This document shows positions 1 through 6,688 of a stretch of 64,000 nucleotides of DNA, in pieces (positions within the stretch are counted from its first letter, which is position 1; the number at the start of each line of letters is the position of its first letter). Made by a program: the position numbers and the translations under genes. This DNA is from a bacterium (GTDB taxonomy: Bacteria > Hydrothermota > UBA3073 > JACQXS01 > JAGMCI01): assembly GCA_030018315.1 (NCBI GenBank), contig JASEGA010000008.1, forward strand, positions 1-64,000, given 5' to 3'. The notes below the pieces were generated by a model, which saw only the letters and a list, made by a program, of their open reading frames with translations, ran no database searches and was not told the DNA's origin.

Positions 1-108
1 GGCAAGAGATATAGAGCATAATAGAGAATATGAGGACATTCTTGCTGAACAATAAAGAGGACATTCTACCTTAACAGTAACAGGAAAATAATTGGGACAA
101 ACGTGATT
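1..108. mobile_element. possible insertion-sequence end at window edge
   Basis: No gene is seen here. The 11-bp word gaggacattct occurs twice as a direct repeat, at 32-42 and 57-67 (25-bp period), followed by ttaacagtaaca and a gggacaa word. Paired subterminal repeats of this style are common at the ends of integrase-type insertion sequences, and the right edge of the window (63572-63611) has a similar pair beside a transposase remnant. The call is an inference, because the transposase, if any, lies outside the window. Confidence 0.35.
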
Positions 109-894
109 TCATAGCGGTGATTTGTATTTCTCTTTAATGTGTTTTATATATCGGTCTTTTAAATTCTTATTATATCCTCTAACTGCATTCCTTGCATTTT
201 CAATCCCACCAGAATAAAACCGATTCCAAAAGAATATGGTAATGAGTGTACCATCAAGATAACGGTGTTCCCTAACAGATTTAACTGCAAAACAGCCCGT
301 AATAGCATTAAGGGAAAAAGTAATAATTCCAGCTACAAATTTTTTAGCATAAATTTCACCCATCCCGGGCACAATTGTAGAGAATAAATGTGCTAACCTT
401 TCAGACTTATACGGAAGGGTTTTCCCTTGGAGGACTGCACTTTTCAAGTCATTCTTACCTATATTTTCAAAAACCTGTGCTCCTTCATCCCATCTACCTT
501 CCATAGTATAAAGCCAGGCTATTAGATTCTCGCCCCCATTCAAGTCTTCGGCTGCAAAACGAGCTAAAGAGTATCCACCTAATTCAATATAAGTATTTAT
601 GAGCTCCATAGAAGCAATGGCACCGAGTTCTCCAAATACAGCCGCTGCTTTATCTAAATTACCTAATTTCTGATAACAAACTCCTATACGATATTGGAAA
701 TGGGAATCAGGGTAGAAAAAATTTAGTCGCTCATATTCTACAATAGCACTTTTATATTTGCCTTCATCAAAAAGCTTATCTGCAAAGTAAGTTATACCAA
801 CCTGCGAATAGGAAGCGCTGCAAATACCAATACTAATAGAGATAACTAAAATCCTTTTTAAATTCCTCAAGTGTATCATAATAGACTTTTTCAT
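109..894 (-). CDS. TPR-type periplasmic/membrane protein, paralogue of next gene
   Basis: The function is unknown. The N-terminus reads as a signal peptide (hydrophobic stretch ending near SASYSQ). The next roughly 100 residues look like tetratricopeptide helices (YFADKLFDEGKYKSAIVEYE, then YRIGVCYQKLGNLDKAAAVF). The C-terminal part has the pattern LFSTIVPGMGEIYAKKFVAG followed by hydrophobic segments, which the upstream neighbour shares as FSSAIIPGTGRAYSGRLGDG. This resembles the short membrane domain of DUF5683-like proteins. The chosen start (ATG, 894) gives the complete signal peptide; 879 is also possible. The gene overlaps the 3' end of its upstream paralogue by about 60 bp and has no Shine-Dalgarno sequence, so translational coupling is likely. 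It is the last gene of the leftward envelope operon with LolA-like and YidD-like genes. Confidence 0.7.
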   Translation of the reverse strand: MKKSIMIHLRNLKRILVISISIGICSASYSQVGITYFADKLFDEGKYKSAIVEYERLNFFYPDSHFQYRIGVCYQKLGNLDKAAAVFGELGAIASMELINTYIELGGYSLARFAAEDLNGGENLIAWLYTMEGRWDEGAQVFENIGKNDLKSAVLQGKTLPYKSERLAHLFSTIVPGMGEIYAKKFVAGIITFSLNAITGCFAVKSVREHRYLDGTLITIFFWNRFYSGGIENARNAVRGYNKNLKDRYIKHIKEKYKSPL

Positions 895-1549
895 TGTATA
901 ATTCAGCCCCAACTACACTACCATAAATATCGCCTAAATAAAAAAGTGCCCCAATAAGTCCTAATGCCACTGATTGAGGATAATCCTTTGTTCTGTAGTA
1001 CTGACAGCTCAATGTAAAGCTCCCTATAGTAAATATGAACGAGAAAATCCCATCCCCTAATCGACCAGAATACGCTCGTCCAGTTCCAGGTATGATAGCA
1101 CTTGAAAACCCTGCAACTAATGGGCTCTTGTAAGGTAAGGTTAATAATTTTAAACACTCCTTGTCTAACTCACGACGCCAACTCTCATCCTTTATTTTAG
1201 TAAAAGAAGTCTCAGCCATTTTAATTTCCTTATTTTCAAGCCATGTAAACCCAATAATAGCTAATGCAGTATCATTGGCTACTCGTGCTAAACATTTACG
1301 TGCTTTTTCATAGTTACCAAGAAGTGAGTAAGCTCTTCCTATCTTAAGTAAAATTGCAGATGTGTCAGTTGCACCAAGAAAGATGGCACGCTCGTATTCA
1401 GTTATTGAGGCTTCGTAGTTTTTGGTAGTATAAAGGTGATTTGCAAATAAAACTACTTTTTCCGGGTCTATCATATAATTCAGCTCATTAGGTAGCTTCA
1501 ATGGCTCTACTGTATAGATTAATATTGTTGCAAATATGCTATAAATCAT
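833..1549 (-). CDS. TPR-type membrane protein, paralogue of downstream gene
   Basis: The function is unknown. It has a short hydrophobic N-terminus, TPR-like repeats (LFANHLYTTKNYEASITEYE, then LLKIGRAYSLLGNYEKARKC), and a C-terminal membrane part with the GxGxxYxGRxxDG pattern and a hydrophobic helix (IFSFIFTIGSFTLS). It is about the same length and layout as the next gene downstream, so the pair looks like a tandem duplication. Such proteins often sit next to YidD in Gram-negative-type bacteria, and here yidD is the next gene upstream, separated by a short array of ACTCAATAA-like words. A role in envelope biogenesis is inferred from context only. Confidence 0.7.
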   Translation of the reverse strand: MIYSIFATILIYTVEPLKLPNELNYMIDPEKVVLFANHLYTTKNYEASITEYERAIFLGATDTSAILLKIGRAYSLLGNYEKARKCLARVANDTALAIIGFTWLENKEIKMAETSFTKIKDESWRRELDKECLKLLTLPYKSPLVAGFSSAIIPGTGRAYSGRLGDGIFSFIFTIGSFTLSCQYYRTKDYPQSVALGLIGALFYLGDIYGSVVGAELYNEKVYYDTLEEFKKDFSYLY

Positions 1550-1561
1550 TAAAGAGCTTAA

Positions 1562-1599
1562 AACTCAATAACTCAATAAACTCAATAAACTCAAATAAC
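1562..1599. repeat. short 9-bp word array (ACTCAATAA-like)
   Basis: About four imperfect copies of a nine-base word (actcaataa) lie in the gap between the YidD-like gene and the next gene. The array ends at the yidD-like stop codon. It belongs with the other short-word arrays found at gene ends in this window (for example 36262-36275, 37557-37572, 38822-38850). Confidence 0.7.
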
Positions 1600-1974
1600 T
1601 CATTCAACAGGGTCGTAGAGTCTATCTCCTCTACCTTCGTCCCATTTTACTTCATAATATTTATCCTTATATTGCCAGGCAAAGTAGTTACAGCGTTCAA
1701 GTCTATCCATAGTCATAAGAACGCCACGCAACCCATATTTTTTAATTGCCTCATAAGCATAATTGGAACAGGACGGGGTAAAATTGCATACTTCTCCCTG
1801 ACGGTTAGAGAATACAAGCTGATACACTCGTATAAGTTTTGTAGCAATTAAGGAGAAAAAGCTGTTTTCTTTTCTTACTTGTTGGCAGACAGAAAGATCT
1901 ACCTGATTTAATACTAAAGTAGCGAGAAGTAATATCACCAACCGATGGGGGCAGGTAATAACACCTGCCCCCAT
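1600..1974 (-). CDS. YidD-like membrane protein insertion efficiency factor
   Basis: The C-terminal 75 residues match the YidD (haemolytic domain) family: LIRVYQLVFSNRQ, then CNFTPSCSNYAYEAIKKYG and the arginine/cysteine end MDRLERCN. In characterised relatives YidD helps YidC-dependent insertion of inner-membrane proteins. This version has an extra hydrophobic N-terminal segment (VILLLATLVLNQ), so it is longer than the usual 70-90 residues. The start is uncertain: the ATG at 1974 lies at the edge of a palindrome, a TTG is available at 1989 and a GTG at 1938, and none has a good ribosome-binding site. The palindromes at 1945-2007 appear to have replaced the original translation start region. 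It lies in a leftward operon with LolA-like and TPR proteins. Confidence 0.8.
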   Translation of the reverse strand: MGAGVITCPHRLVILLLATLVLNQVDLSVCQQVRKENSFFSLIATKLIRVYQLVFSNRQGEVCNFTPSCSNYAYEAIKKYGLRGVLMTMDRLERCNYFAWQYKDKYYEVKWDEGRGDRLYDPVE

Positions 1975-2007
1975 AAATTGTAGGGGCAATTCATGAATTA
2001 TCCCTAC
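1945..2007. repeat. two adjacent palindromic repeats over the yidD-like start
   Basis: The first palindrome (1945-1974) has arms ATGGGGGCAGGT and ACCTGCCCCCAT. The second (1980-2007) is GTAGGGGCAATTC with its near-complement GAATTATCCCTAC. The second spans the stop codon of the upstream gene (2004-2006). The first contains the candidate ATG of the yidD-like gene and would be translated as its first residues. Both resemble the dispersed GTAGGGG-type palindromes seen elsewhere in the window. Confidence 0.8.
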
Positions 2008-2423
2008 TTAGCCAAGTTCTCTTTTGCTTCAATCTCAGTCATCGTCTTACCCTGGTAAGCTTCAAATACCATAAGTGAATATGGAATTACAGGGATTAAG
2101 AGACCCAGAAGTTCCATAGTCCTAAACTTACGATGGTCATACTGCCTTCCAACTCTTGGGCCCAAGAAGTTCTCTAATAGACAGCCTACAGGCCCATTCT
2201 TCTGGAAAGCTTGGTAATCGTTAATCAGCACTCCTATGAGTATTAAACGTAGCCATTCTGTGGTCTCTACCGGCTTACCTTCATTAAGTTCAAGCCCCAC
2301 TCTTGGCCCAATTAAGCAGCCTACTAAGCCAGACATGCAACCACCCTTTGCTACTGCTACTTTAGGAACAACTAATGTCCCTAATAGGATTAGCAGCAAT
2401 ACAGCTGGTAAAGTGCGCCTCAT
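2004..2423 (-). CDS. small secreted/membrane protein with duplicated GPRVG motif
   Basis: The function is not recognised. An N-terminal signal peptide (LLLILLGTLVVPKVAVA) is followed by two copies of the same unit. The first is GCMSGLVGCLIGPRVG plus EWLRLILIGVLI, and the second is GPVGCLLENFLGPRVG plus MELLGLLIPVI. Each copy pairs a Gly/Cys-rich GPRVG loop with a hydrophobic helix, so the protein looks like an internally duplicated small membrane protein. The start is well supported by a long Shine-Dalgarno sequence (AAAGGAGGTGA) before the ATG. It sits 34 bp after the LolA-like gene and just before the YidD-like gene, which suggests an envelope role, but nothing in the sequence shows activity. 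Confidence 0.75.
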   Translation of the reverse strand: MRRTLPAVLLLILLGTLVVPKVAVAKGGCMSGLVGCLIGPRVGLELNEGKPVETTEWLRLILIGVLINDYQAFQKNGPVGCLLENFLGPRVGRQYDHRKFRTMELLGLLIPVIPYSLMVFEAYQGKTMTEIEAKENLAK

Positions 2424-2457
2424 CGGTCACCTCCTTTCATTTTTTACAATTTTATAT

Positions 2458-3171
2458 TTATCTTTTATCTACTAAGTCCAATTCTACAACCTCTATACTT
2501 TTAGGAGGTATAAAATTAAAACATTCTTCCCCAATTCTACTGTTGATACTTACTTTTTTGAAATTATTCTCTTCCTTAATTTCTTTCCTACTCAAATAAA
2601 TATTAGAAATTACCCTTTGTGGAAACCAAATCCCATCTAACTCTTTCCAATTCTCATATTTAGTTGAAGTTACCAATACCCCTTTAAGGTCAAAAATTTT
2701 AGCCCCTAAAATGACACTCATTTGTGGGTCTACATTAAGAACAATCTTGCTAATGACTTTAGCCCCATTTTTAGGCTTCGCTACTATAGTATATTCATCT
2801 TGGGACTCAAACTCAAATGCAGCCTCAAGCCCATGAATAGAGTTAAGACCAAGGAATGACCCAACCCCTATTAGATGCTTTTCTAACGGTGATAGTGTCG
2901 CATAGTCTACTTTTAACGCCTTTTTATCTGCTGGTAGATAAATCCAGAGCAGTGTATCGTTGAGCACAATAGTTTGTTCCGGTTTGGCATACTTAATGAA
3001 CAATTTATTTGGCTTTTTTAAGTAAAATTTACCTATGGTCGTCTGTGTCCGATTACCTGCTGATGTAAAATATCTTGTAATCTCACCTTGTAAAGTCTCA
3101 ATTTTATCGTAAGAGATATTTACTTTTTCAAGTAACGGAGACAAGGAAAACAGCCAAAATATAATCCACAT
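2458..3171 (-). CDS. LolA-like outer-membrane lipoprotein carrier
   Basis: The sequence fits the LolA fold: IETLQGEITRYFTSAGN, then GKFYLKKPNKLFIKYAKPEQ and DTLLWIYLPADKKALKVDY, matching the family pattern of a conserved start strand, a KxPxKxxxxY strand and a W-x-Y-x-P strand. LolA proteins carry lipoproteins across the periplasm to the outer membrane. The chosen ATG (3171) begins a signal-like stretch (MWIIFWLFSLSPL); an upstream in-frame ATG at 3258 would overlap the promoter. The gene has no ribosome-binding site: a -10 element ends 8 bases before this ATG, so the mRNA is probably leaderless. It leads the leftward operon that continues to the yidD-like and TPR genes. Confidence 0.75.
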   Translation of the reverse strand: MWIIFWLFSLSPLLEKVNISYDKIETLQGEITRYFTSAGNRTQTTIGKFYLKKPNKLFIKYAKPEQTIVLNDTLLWIYLPADKKALKVDYATLSPLEKHLIGVGSFLGLNSIHGLEAAFEFESQDEYTIVAKPKNGAKVISKIVLNVDPQMSVILGAKIFDLKGVLVTSTKYENWKELDGIWFPQRVISNIYLSRKEIKEENNFKKVSINSRIGEECFNFIPPKSIEVVELDLVDKR

Positions 3172-3179
3172 TTTTACTA

Positions 3180-3207
3180 AAGATACTGTGTTAGAAATCT
3201 TTGTCAA
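3180..3207 (-). promoter_or_regulatory. promoter of LolA-like operon (leaderless)
   Basis: On the minus strand TTGACA (3202-3207) is followed by a 16-base spacer and TATCTT (3180-3185). A T-rich tract and CTTGACA precede it, as at other promoters in the window. Only 8 bases separate the -10 box from the ATG at 3171, so transcription would start at or next to the start codon. Confidence 0.65.
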
Positions 3208-3223
3208 GAAAAAAGTAAAATTC

Positions 3224-3251
3224 TTGACTTCCATAAAAGATGTAGTATCAT
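3224..3251 (+). promoter_or_regulatory. promoter of cupin operon
   Basis: TTGACT (3224-3229), a 16-base spacer and TATCAT (3246-3251) read rightward. The leader is about 22 bases and contains AAGGAGG before the ATG at 3280. It is back-to-back with the LolA-like promoter. Confidence 0.55.
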
Positions 3252-3279
3252 TTAACAAACTTTAAAAAGGAGGGTAGAT

Positions 3280-3600
3280 ATGCCAAAAATTAATCTAATA
3301 GATTATAGTAAAACTATAAAACAACTATGGCAATCACATGAAATTGTGTTTATCAATGGTATTGCCCTACGACTTGCAAAAATCAAAGGTGCTTATAAGT
3401 GGCATGTCCATAAAAAAGAGGATGAATTTTTCTTAGTAATACAAGGTTCCGCATTCATAGACACTGAAAAAGAGACAGTTGAGTTACAAGAAGGAGAAGG
3501 TTACCTTGTTAAAATGGGTATAAAACATCGCTCAAGGGCAGACAATGAGGCAACTATTCTATTGATTGAACCAACTGCGACTAAGACAACGGGTGAATAA
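3280..3600 (+). CDS. single-domain cupin protein
   Basis: This small protein has the cupin_2 pattern. The metal-binding motif 1 is visible as KWHVHKKEDEFFLVIQG (two His and a Glu), and motif 2 as GEGYLVKMGIKHRSRA with a His. Cupins of this size may be sugar isomerase-like, dioxygenase-like or regulatory; the substrate cannot be read. A strong ribosome-binding site (AAGGAGG) fixes the start. The stop codon overlaps the ATG of the next gene (TAATG), so the two are translationally coupled. Confidence 0.8.
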   Translation: MPKINLIDYSKTIKQLWQSHEIVFINGIALRLAKIKGAYKWHVHKKEDEFFLVIQGSAFIDTEKETVELQEGEGYLVKMGIKHRSRADNEATILLIEPTATKTTGE

Positions 3601-3821
3601 TGAAAAGCGTTTATAGGGCCCCGGATGAGTTTATGGCTATAACAATAAGGTCGTTATTAGAAAATGAGGGTATAAAGGTTTTTGTAAAATCGTATCAGGT
3701 ATCAATGTTTGATAACATAGCTCAAATGATGACACCGTGTTGGGGAGAAATACTTGTTGCAAATAAAGATTATGAGTGTGCAAAGTCTATCGTAGATGAT
3801 TACCTAAATGTAAAGCATTAA
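3600..3821 (+). CDS. DUF2007-like small protein
   Basis: This 73-residue protein matches the DUF2007 (putative signal transducing protein) pattern: KSVYRAPDEFMAITIRSLLE followed by a strand-loop with GEILVANKDYECAKSIVDDY. Family members have a ferredoxin-like fold of unknown ligand. It overlaps the cupin stop by one base and precedes a TPR protein by three bases, which indicates a tight operon. Confidence 0.75.
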   Translation: MKSVYRAPDEFMAITIRSLLENEGIKVFVKSYQVSMFDNIAQMMTPCWGEILVANKDYECAKSIVDDYLNVKH

Positions 3822-3824
3822 TCT

Positions 3825-4775
3825 ATGCTTTTTATCACTACTTTACTCATATTTGTAATCTCTGACCCAATAAAGGACTATCACATACTTCAAGGAATTG
3901 ATTACATTTACAAAGAAAATTACGAATCGGCTCGCAAAGAGTTTAATACTCTTATATCTCTTTATCCCAACGACCCTGAGGGTTATTTTTATCTTTCTTC
4001 ACTTTTAGCCACATTGCTTTCATTTGAAAATAGTCGTAAAATGAAAACAGAGCTTGATTCAATTGCTACACTTGGAGTTAAATTTGCAGAAGAGAAGCTC
4101 AAGCTTGATAACAATGAGTATAACTTATTTTATGTTGGGTCAACTCGTGGTGAGAGGGCAGTCCAAAGAGCTTTAAAAGGCGACTGGATAGGCTGTTTTA
4201 TTGATGGAATTCGTGCAAGAAGAAGCCTTGAAAAAGCACTTAGGACGGATTCTACAATTTTTGATATATATATGGGATTTGGCTTATACGATTACTATTT
4301 TGGAAAATATATCCTATTTCTTAGGATGAGAAAAAATAAAGGAATGGAAGAATTAAAACTTGCATCCACTTACGGAAAATATGCTAAAATGCCGGCTGCT
4401 TTCTTTCTATTGAGAGTGTATCTTATGGAAGGAATGTATAAACAGGCAGATGAGATTATTGATAAACTGTTACAAATATATCCCGAAAATACTGCATTAC
4501 TTTACAATAAAGGTGAGGTTAACTTTTATAAGAAAAACTGGATAGAATCAATCAATGCTTGCAAACATTCACTTTTGCTTTCAGAGGCAAAAAAGCCAAG
4601 AAACAGGAGAGTAAGGAGTTCTTGTTACTTATTGCTTGCTCAGACTTATTATAAAATAAGAGACTTTGATAAAATGAGAGCATATTGCTCATTAGTGATG
4701 CAAGAACTTGAAGATATAAACGAAGATTGGGCACAGAAATTAAGAAATAAGACAAAAAGGTTAACAGAAATTTAG
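3825..4775 (+). CDS. TPR repeat protein, probably exported
   Basis: A short hydrophobic N-terminus (LFITTLLIFVISD) is followed by helical repeats typical of tetratricopeptides: GIDYIYKENYESARKEFNTL, YKQADEIIDKLLQIYPENTA and LLYNKGEVNFYKKNWIESIN. No catalytic motif is seen, so it is probably a scaffold for a protein complex at the envelope. The ATG follows the preceding stop by three bases without a clear ribosome-binding site, which suggests coupling with the DUF2007-like gene. Confidence 0.75.
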   Translation: MLFITTLLIFVISDPIKDYHILQGIDYIYKENYESARKEFNTLISLYPNDPEGYFYLSSLLATLLSFENSRKMKTELDSIATLGVKFAEEKLKLDNNEYNLFYVGSTRGERAVQRALKGDWIGCFIDGIRARRSLEKALRTDSTIFDIYMGFGLYDYYFGKYILFLRMRKNKGMEELKLASTYGKYAKMPAAFFLLRVYLMEGMYKQADEIIDKLLQIYPENTALLYNKGEVNFYKKNWIESINACKHSLLLSEAKKPRNRRVRSSCYLLLAQTYYKIRDFDKMRAYCSLVMQELEDINEDWAQKLRNKTKRLTEI

Positions 4776-4850
4776 CACAGGAGGGCTCTTTCCCGATACT
4801 GGGACGAGGTCAAGGGTATGGGGAAGGTAACCTTAGTATAGGAGGGGAAA

Positions 4851-5105
4851 ATGGAAGAAGAAATTGGGAAGGTTGAGGATTACTTTTCTCATGTAGGTGT
4901 TGTTGCTATACGTATCACCAATGGAATATTAAAGATTGGTGATACTATCCACATTAAAGGACATACAACTGACTTTACACAAACTGTGGAGTCAATGGAG
5001 ATAGAACACAATAAGGTAGAGGAAGCTAATGTTGGTGACTCTGTTGGTATAAAAGTAAAAGAAAGAGTAAGACGCCACGACCATGTATACAAAGTGACAG
5101 AGTAG
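4851..5105 (+). CDS. EF-Tu domain 2-like mini-protein
   Basis: The 84 residues resemble domain 2 (beta-barrel) of translation GTPases alone: GVVAIRITNGILKIGDTIHI, then VESMEIEHNKVEEANVGDSV and GIKVKERVRRHDHVYKV. There is no GTPase domain. Stand-alone proteins of this type are known in databases as translation-factor-like proteins but have no clear function. An AGGAGGGG ribosome-binding site precedes the ATG. It may belong to the operon from the cupin, since only 75 bp separate it from the TPR gene. Confidence 0.75.
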   Translation: MEEEIGKVEDYFSHVGVVAIRITNGILKIGDTIHIKGHTTDFTQTVESMEIEHNKVEEANVGDSVGIKVKERVRRHDHVYKVTE

Positions 5106-5146
5106 GAAATAAGGAGTAGATAAGCTTGGTAACCTTGCATGAGAAA

Positions 5147-5284
5147 AATCCTAAGCACGAAATTCTAAATCCTAAACAATATCAAAATTCAAATGTCCCA
5201 AACTCAAAACTTTTAGAGGGTTTGAGAATTTGGATTTTGGATTTGGAATTTGTTTAGGATTTAGTGCTTCGGATTTAGAATTTA
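5147..5284. repeat. large imperfect inverted repeat upstream of lipA
   Basis: The left arm (about 5147-5205) contains ATCCTAAGCACGAAATTC and further AATCCTAAAC words. The right arm (about 5219-5284) carries the complements, such as GTTTAGGATTTAGTGCTTC. The loop is about 13 bases. Reading through the right arm gives an open frame that joins lipA and would encode a 21-residue extension. The element looks like a non-autonomous mobile or REP-like sequence. Confidence 0.75.
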
Positions 5285-5292
5285 TATTTTAT

Positions 5293-6156
5293 ATGCCTAT
5301 TCCTAATTGGATAAGACACCATTTTCCGAAGCCAGAAACCCTCGTCCAAATGAAATCAATATTTCGCGGTTTGTCACTTCATACTGTCTGTGAAGAAGCT
5401 AAATGCCCAAATATTGGTGAATGCTTTGATAGAGGGACAGCTACATTTCTCATTCTTGGAGATATATGTACAAGAAATTGTGGCTTTTGTGGTGTAAAAA
5501 AGGGAAAACCATCCCAAGTTGACAAAGAAGAGCCTAAACATGTAGCACAAGCTACAAGACAACTCAGATTATCACATGTAGTGGTGACATCTGTAACAAG
5601 AGATGACCTAACAGATGGTGGTGCATCCCAATTTATTGCTACCACAAATGAAATACGAAAAATAAATCCAAGAACTACAGTTGAATTACTGCTACCAATT
5701 CTTGATTTACAGTCTATTAAAAGAGTTGCAGTTACTTACCCTGAAGTCATAAGTCACAACATAGAGACAGTGCCGAGCCTCTATCCACAGGTTAGACCAA
5801 GATACAATTACATGGATTCACTTAAACTACTAAACTATGTAAAGAAAATTACCCCATCCACCATTACTAAATCAGGCTTTATGCTTGGATTAGGTGAAAC
5901 AGTAGATGAAGTATTGAGTTTAATGGAAGATTTAAAAGAGCAAGGAGTTGATATTTTAACAATAGGTCAATATCTACGACCAACAGGCCGACAACTACCT
6001 GTAGTTGATTACATACACCCTGACCAATTTATGCAATACGAGGAAATAGGATATTCATTTGGATTTAGATATGTAGTAGCAGGTCCTTATGTGAGGAGTT
6101 CATACAAAGCAAGAGAAGCTATGTTAAAATGTAGTGCAAAGCCTTATGAAGCGTGA
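5293..6156 (+). CDS. lipA: lipoyl synthase
   Basis: Lipoyl synthase inserts two sulfurs into octanoyl-protein to make lipoyl groups. All family marks are present: the auxiliary cluster CEEAKCPNIGEC, the radical-SAM cluster CTRNCGFC, and the C-terminal RSSY motif. At 287 residues the length is normal. I chose the ATG at 5293 because the protein then starts as relatives do; a TTG at 5230 would add 21 residues encoded by the upstream repeat, and neither start has a strong ribosome-binding site. The stop overlaps the next gene by 11 bases. A possible substrate in the window is the GcvH-like protein at 26747-27178. No lipB is seen. Confidence 0.93.
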   Translation: MPIPNWIRHHFPKPETLVQMKSIFRGLSLHTVCEEAKCPNIGECFDRGTATFLILGDICTRNCGFCGVKKGKPSQVDKEEPKHVAQATRQLRLSHVVVTSVTRDDLTDGGASQFIATTNEIRKINPRTTVELLLPILDLQSIKRVAVTYPEVISHNIETVPSLYPQVRPRYNYMDSLKLLNYVKKITPSTITKSGFMLGLGETVDEVLSLMEDLKEQGVDILTIGQYLRPTGRQLPVVDYIHPDQFMQYEEIGYSFGFRYVVAGPYVRSSYKAREAMLKCSAKPYEA

Positions 6157-6688
6157 AGAAGCATTAAAGTTAGTCAATTCTAAAATAAAGAGTAAGAATC
6201 TTATCAAACATTCACTTGCAGTTGAGGCAGCGATGAGGGAAATAGCAAATTACTTAAAAGAAAATGAAGATGTCTGGGGAATTGCCGGCCTATTACACGA
6301 CCTTGATTATGAGGAGACAAAAGATGATCCCACAAGACATGGGATGAGAACTGCAGAATTGCTTACAGGAAAAGTAGATGATTGTGTCTTATATGCAATT
6401 AAAGCACACTCAGGAAAAGTGGAGCCGAAATCAAAATTAGATATTGCACTATATGCAATTGACCCACTCACCGGACTTATAGTGGCAGCTTGTTTAATGC
6501 ACCCGGATAAAAAGCTTGCTTCATTAGACAAGGAATTTATACTACGCAGATTTAATGAAAAGCGATTTGCAGCCAGCGTAAATCGTGACCAGATAAAGAG
6601 CTGCGATAAACTTGGTATTAAACTTGAGTTATTTGTTGATTTAGTGCTTAAAGGGATGCAACGTATTAATTATGAATTTGATAAGTAA
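6146..6688 (+). CDS. HD-domain metal-dependent phosphohydrolase-like protein
   Basis: The sequence shows the HD superfamily pattern: KHSLAVEAAMREIA, then GLLHDLDYEE, HGMRTAELL and IKAHSGK, which give the His/Asp metal ligands. Small HD proteins of this class may hydrolyse nucleotides or phosphate esters; the substrate is not visible. The ATG at 6146 overlaps lipA by 11 bases, and an upstream alternative (6134) is less likely. Its 3' end overlaps the next gene by 17 bases, so the three genes probably share a transcript. Confidence 0.8.
   Translation: MKREEALKLVNSKIKSKNLIKHSLAVEAAMREIANYLKENEDVWGIAGLLHDLDYEETKDDPTRHGMRTAELLTGKVDDCVLYAIKAHSGKVEPKSKLDIALYAIDPLTGLIVAACLMHPDKKLASLDKEFILRRFNEKRFAASVNRDQIKSCDKLGIKLELFVDLVLKGMQRINYEFDK

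Noticed and set aside
4776-4850. Degraded GTAGGGG-type repeat near 4800-4840
   Set aside because: Only short matching words (ggggaaggtaacc) are seen and no complementary arm, so it is not counted as a copy.
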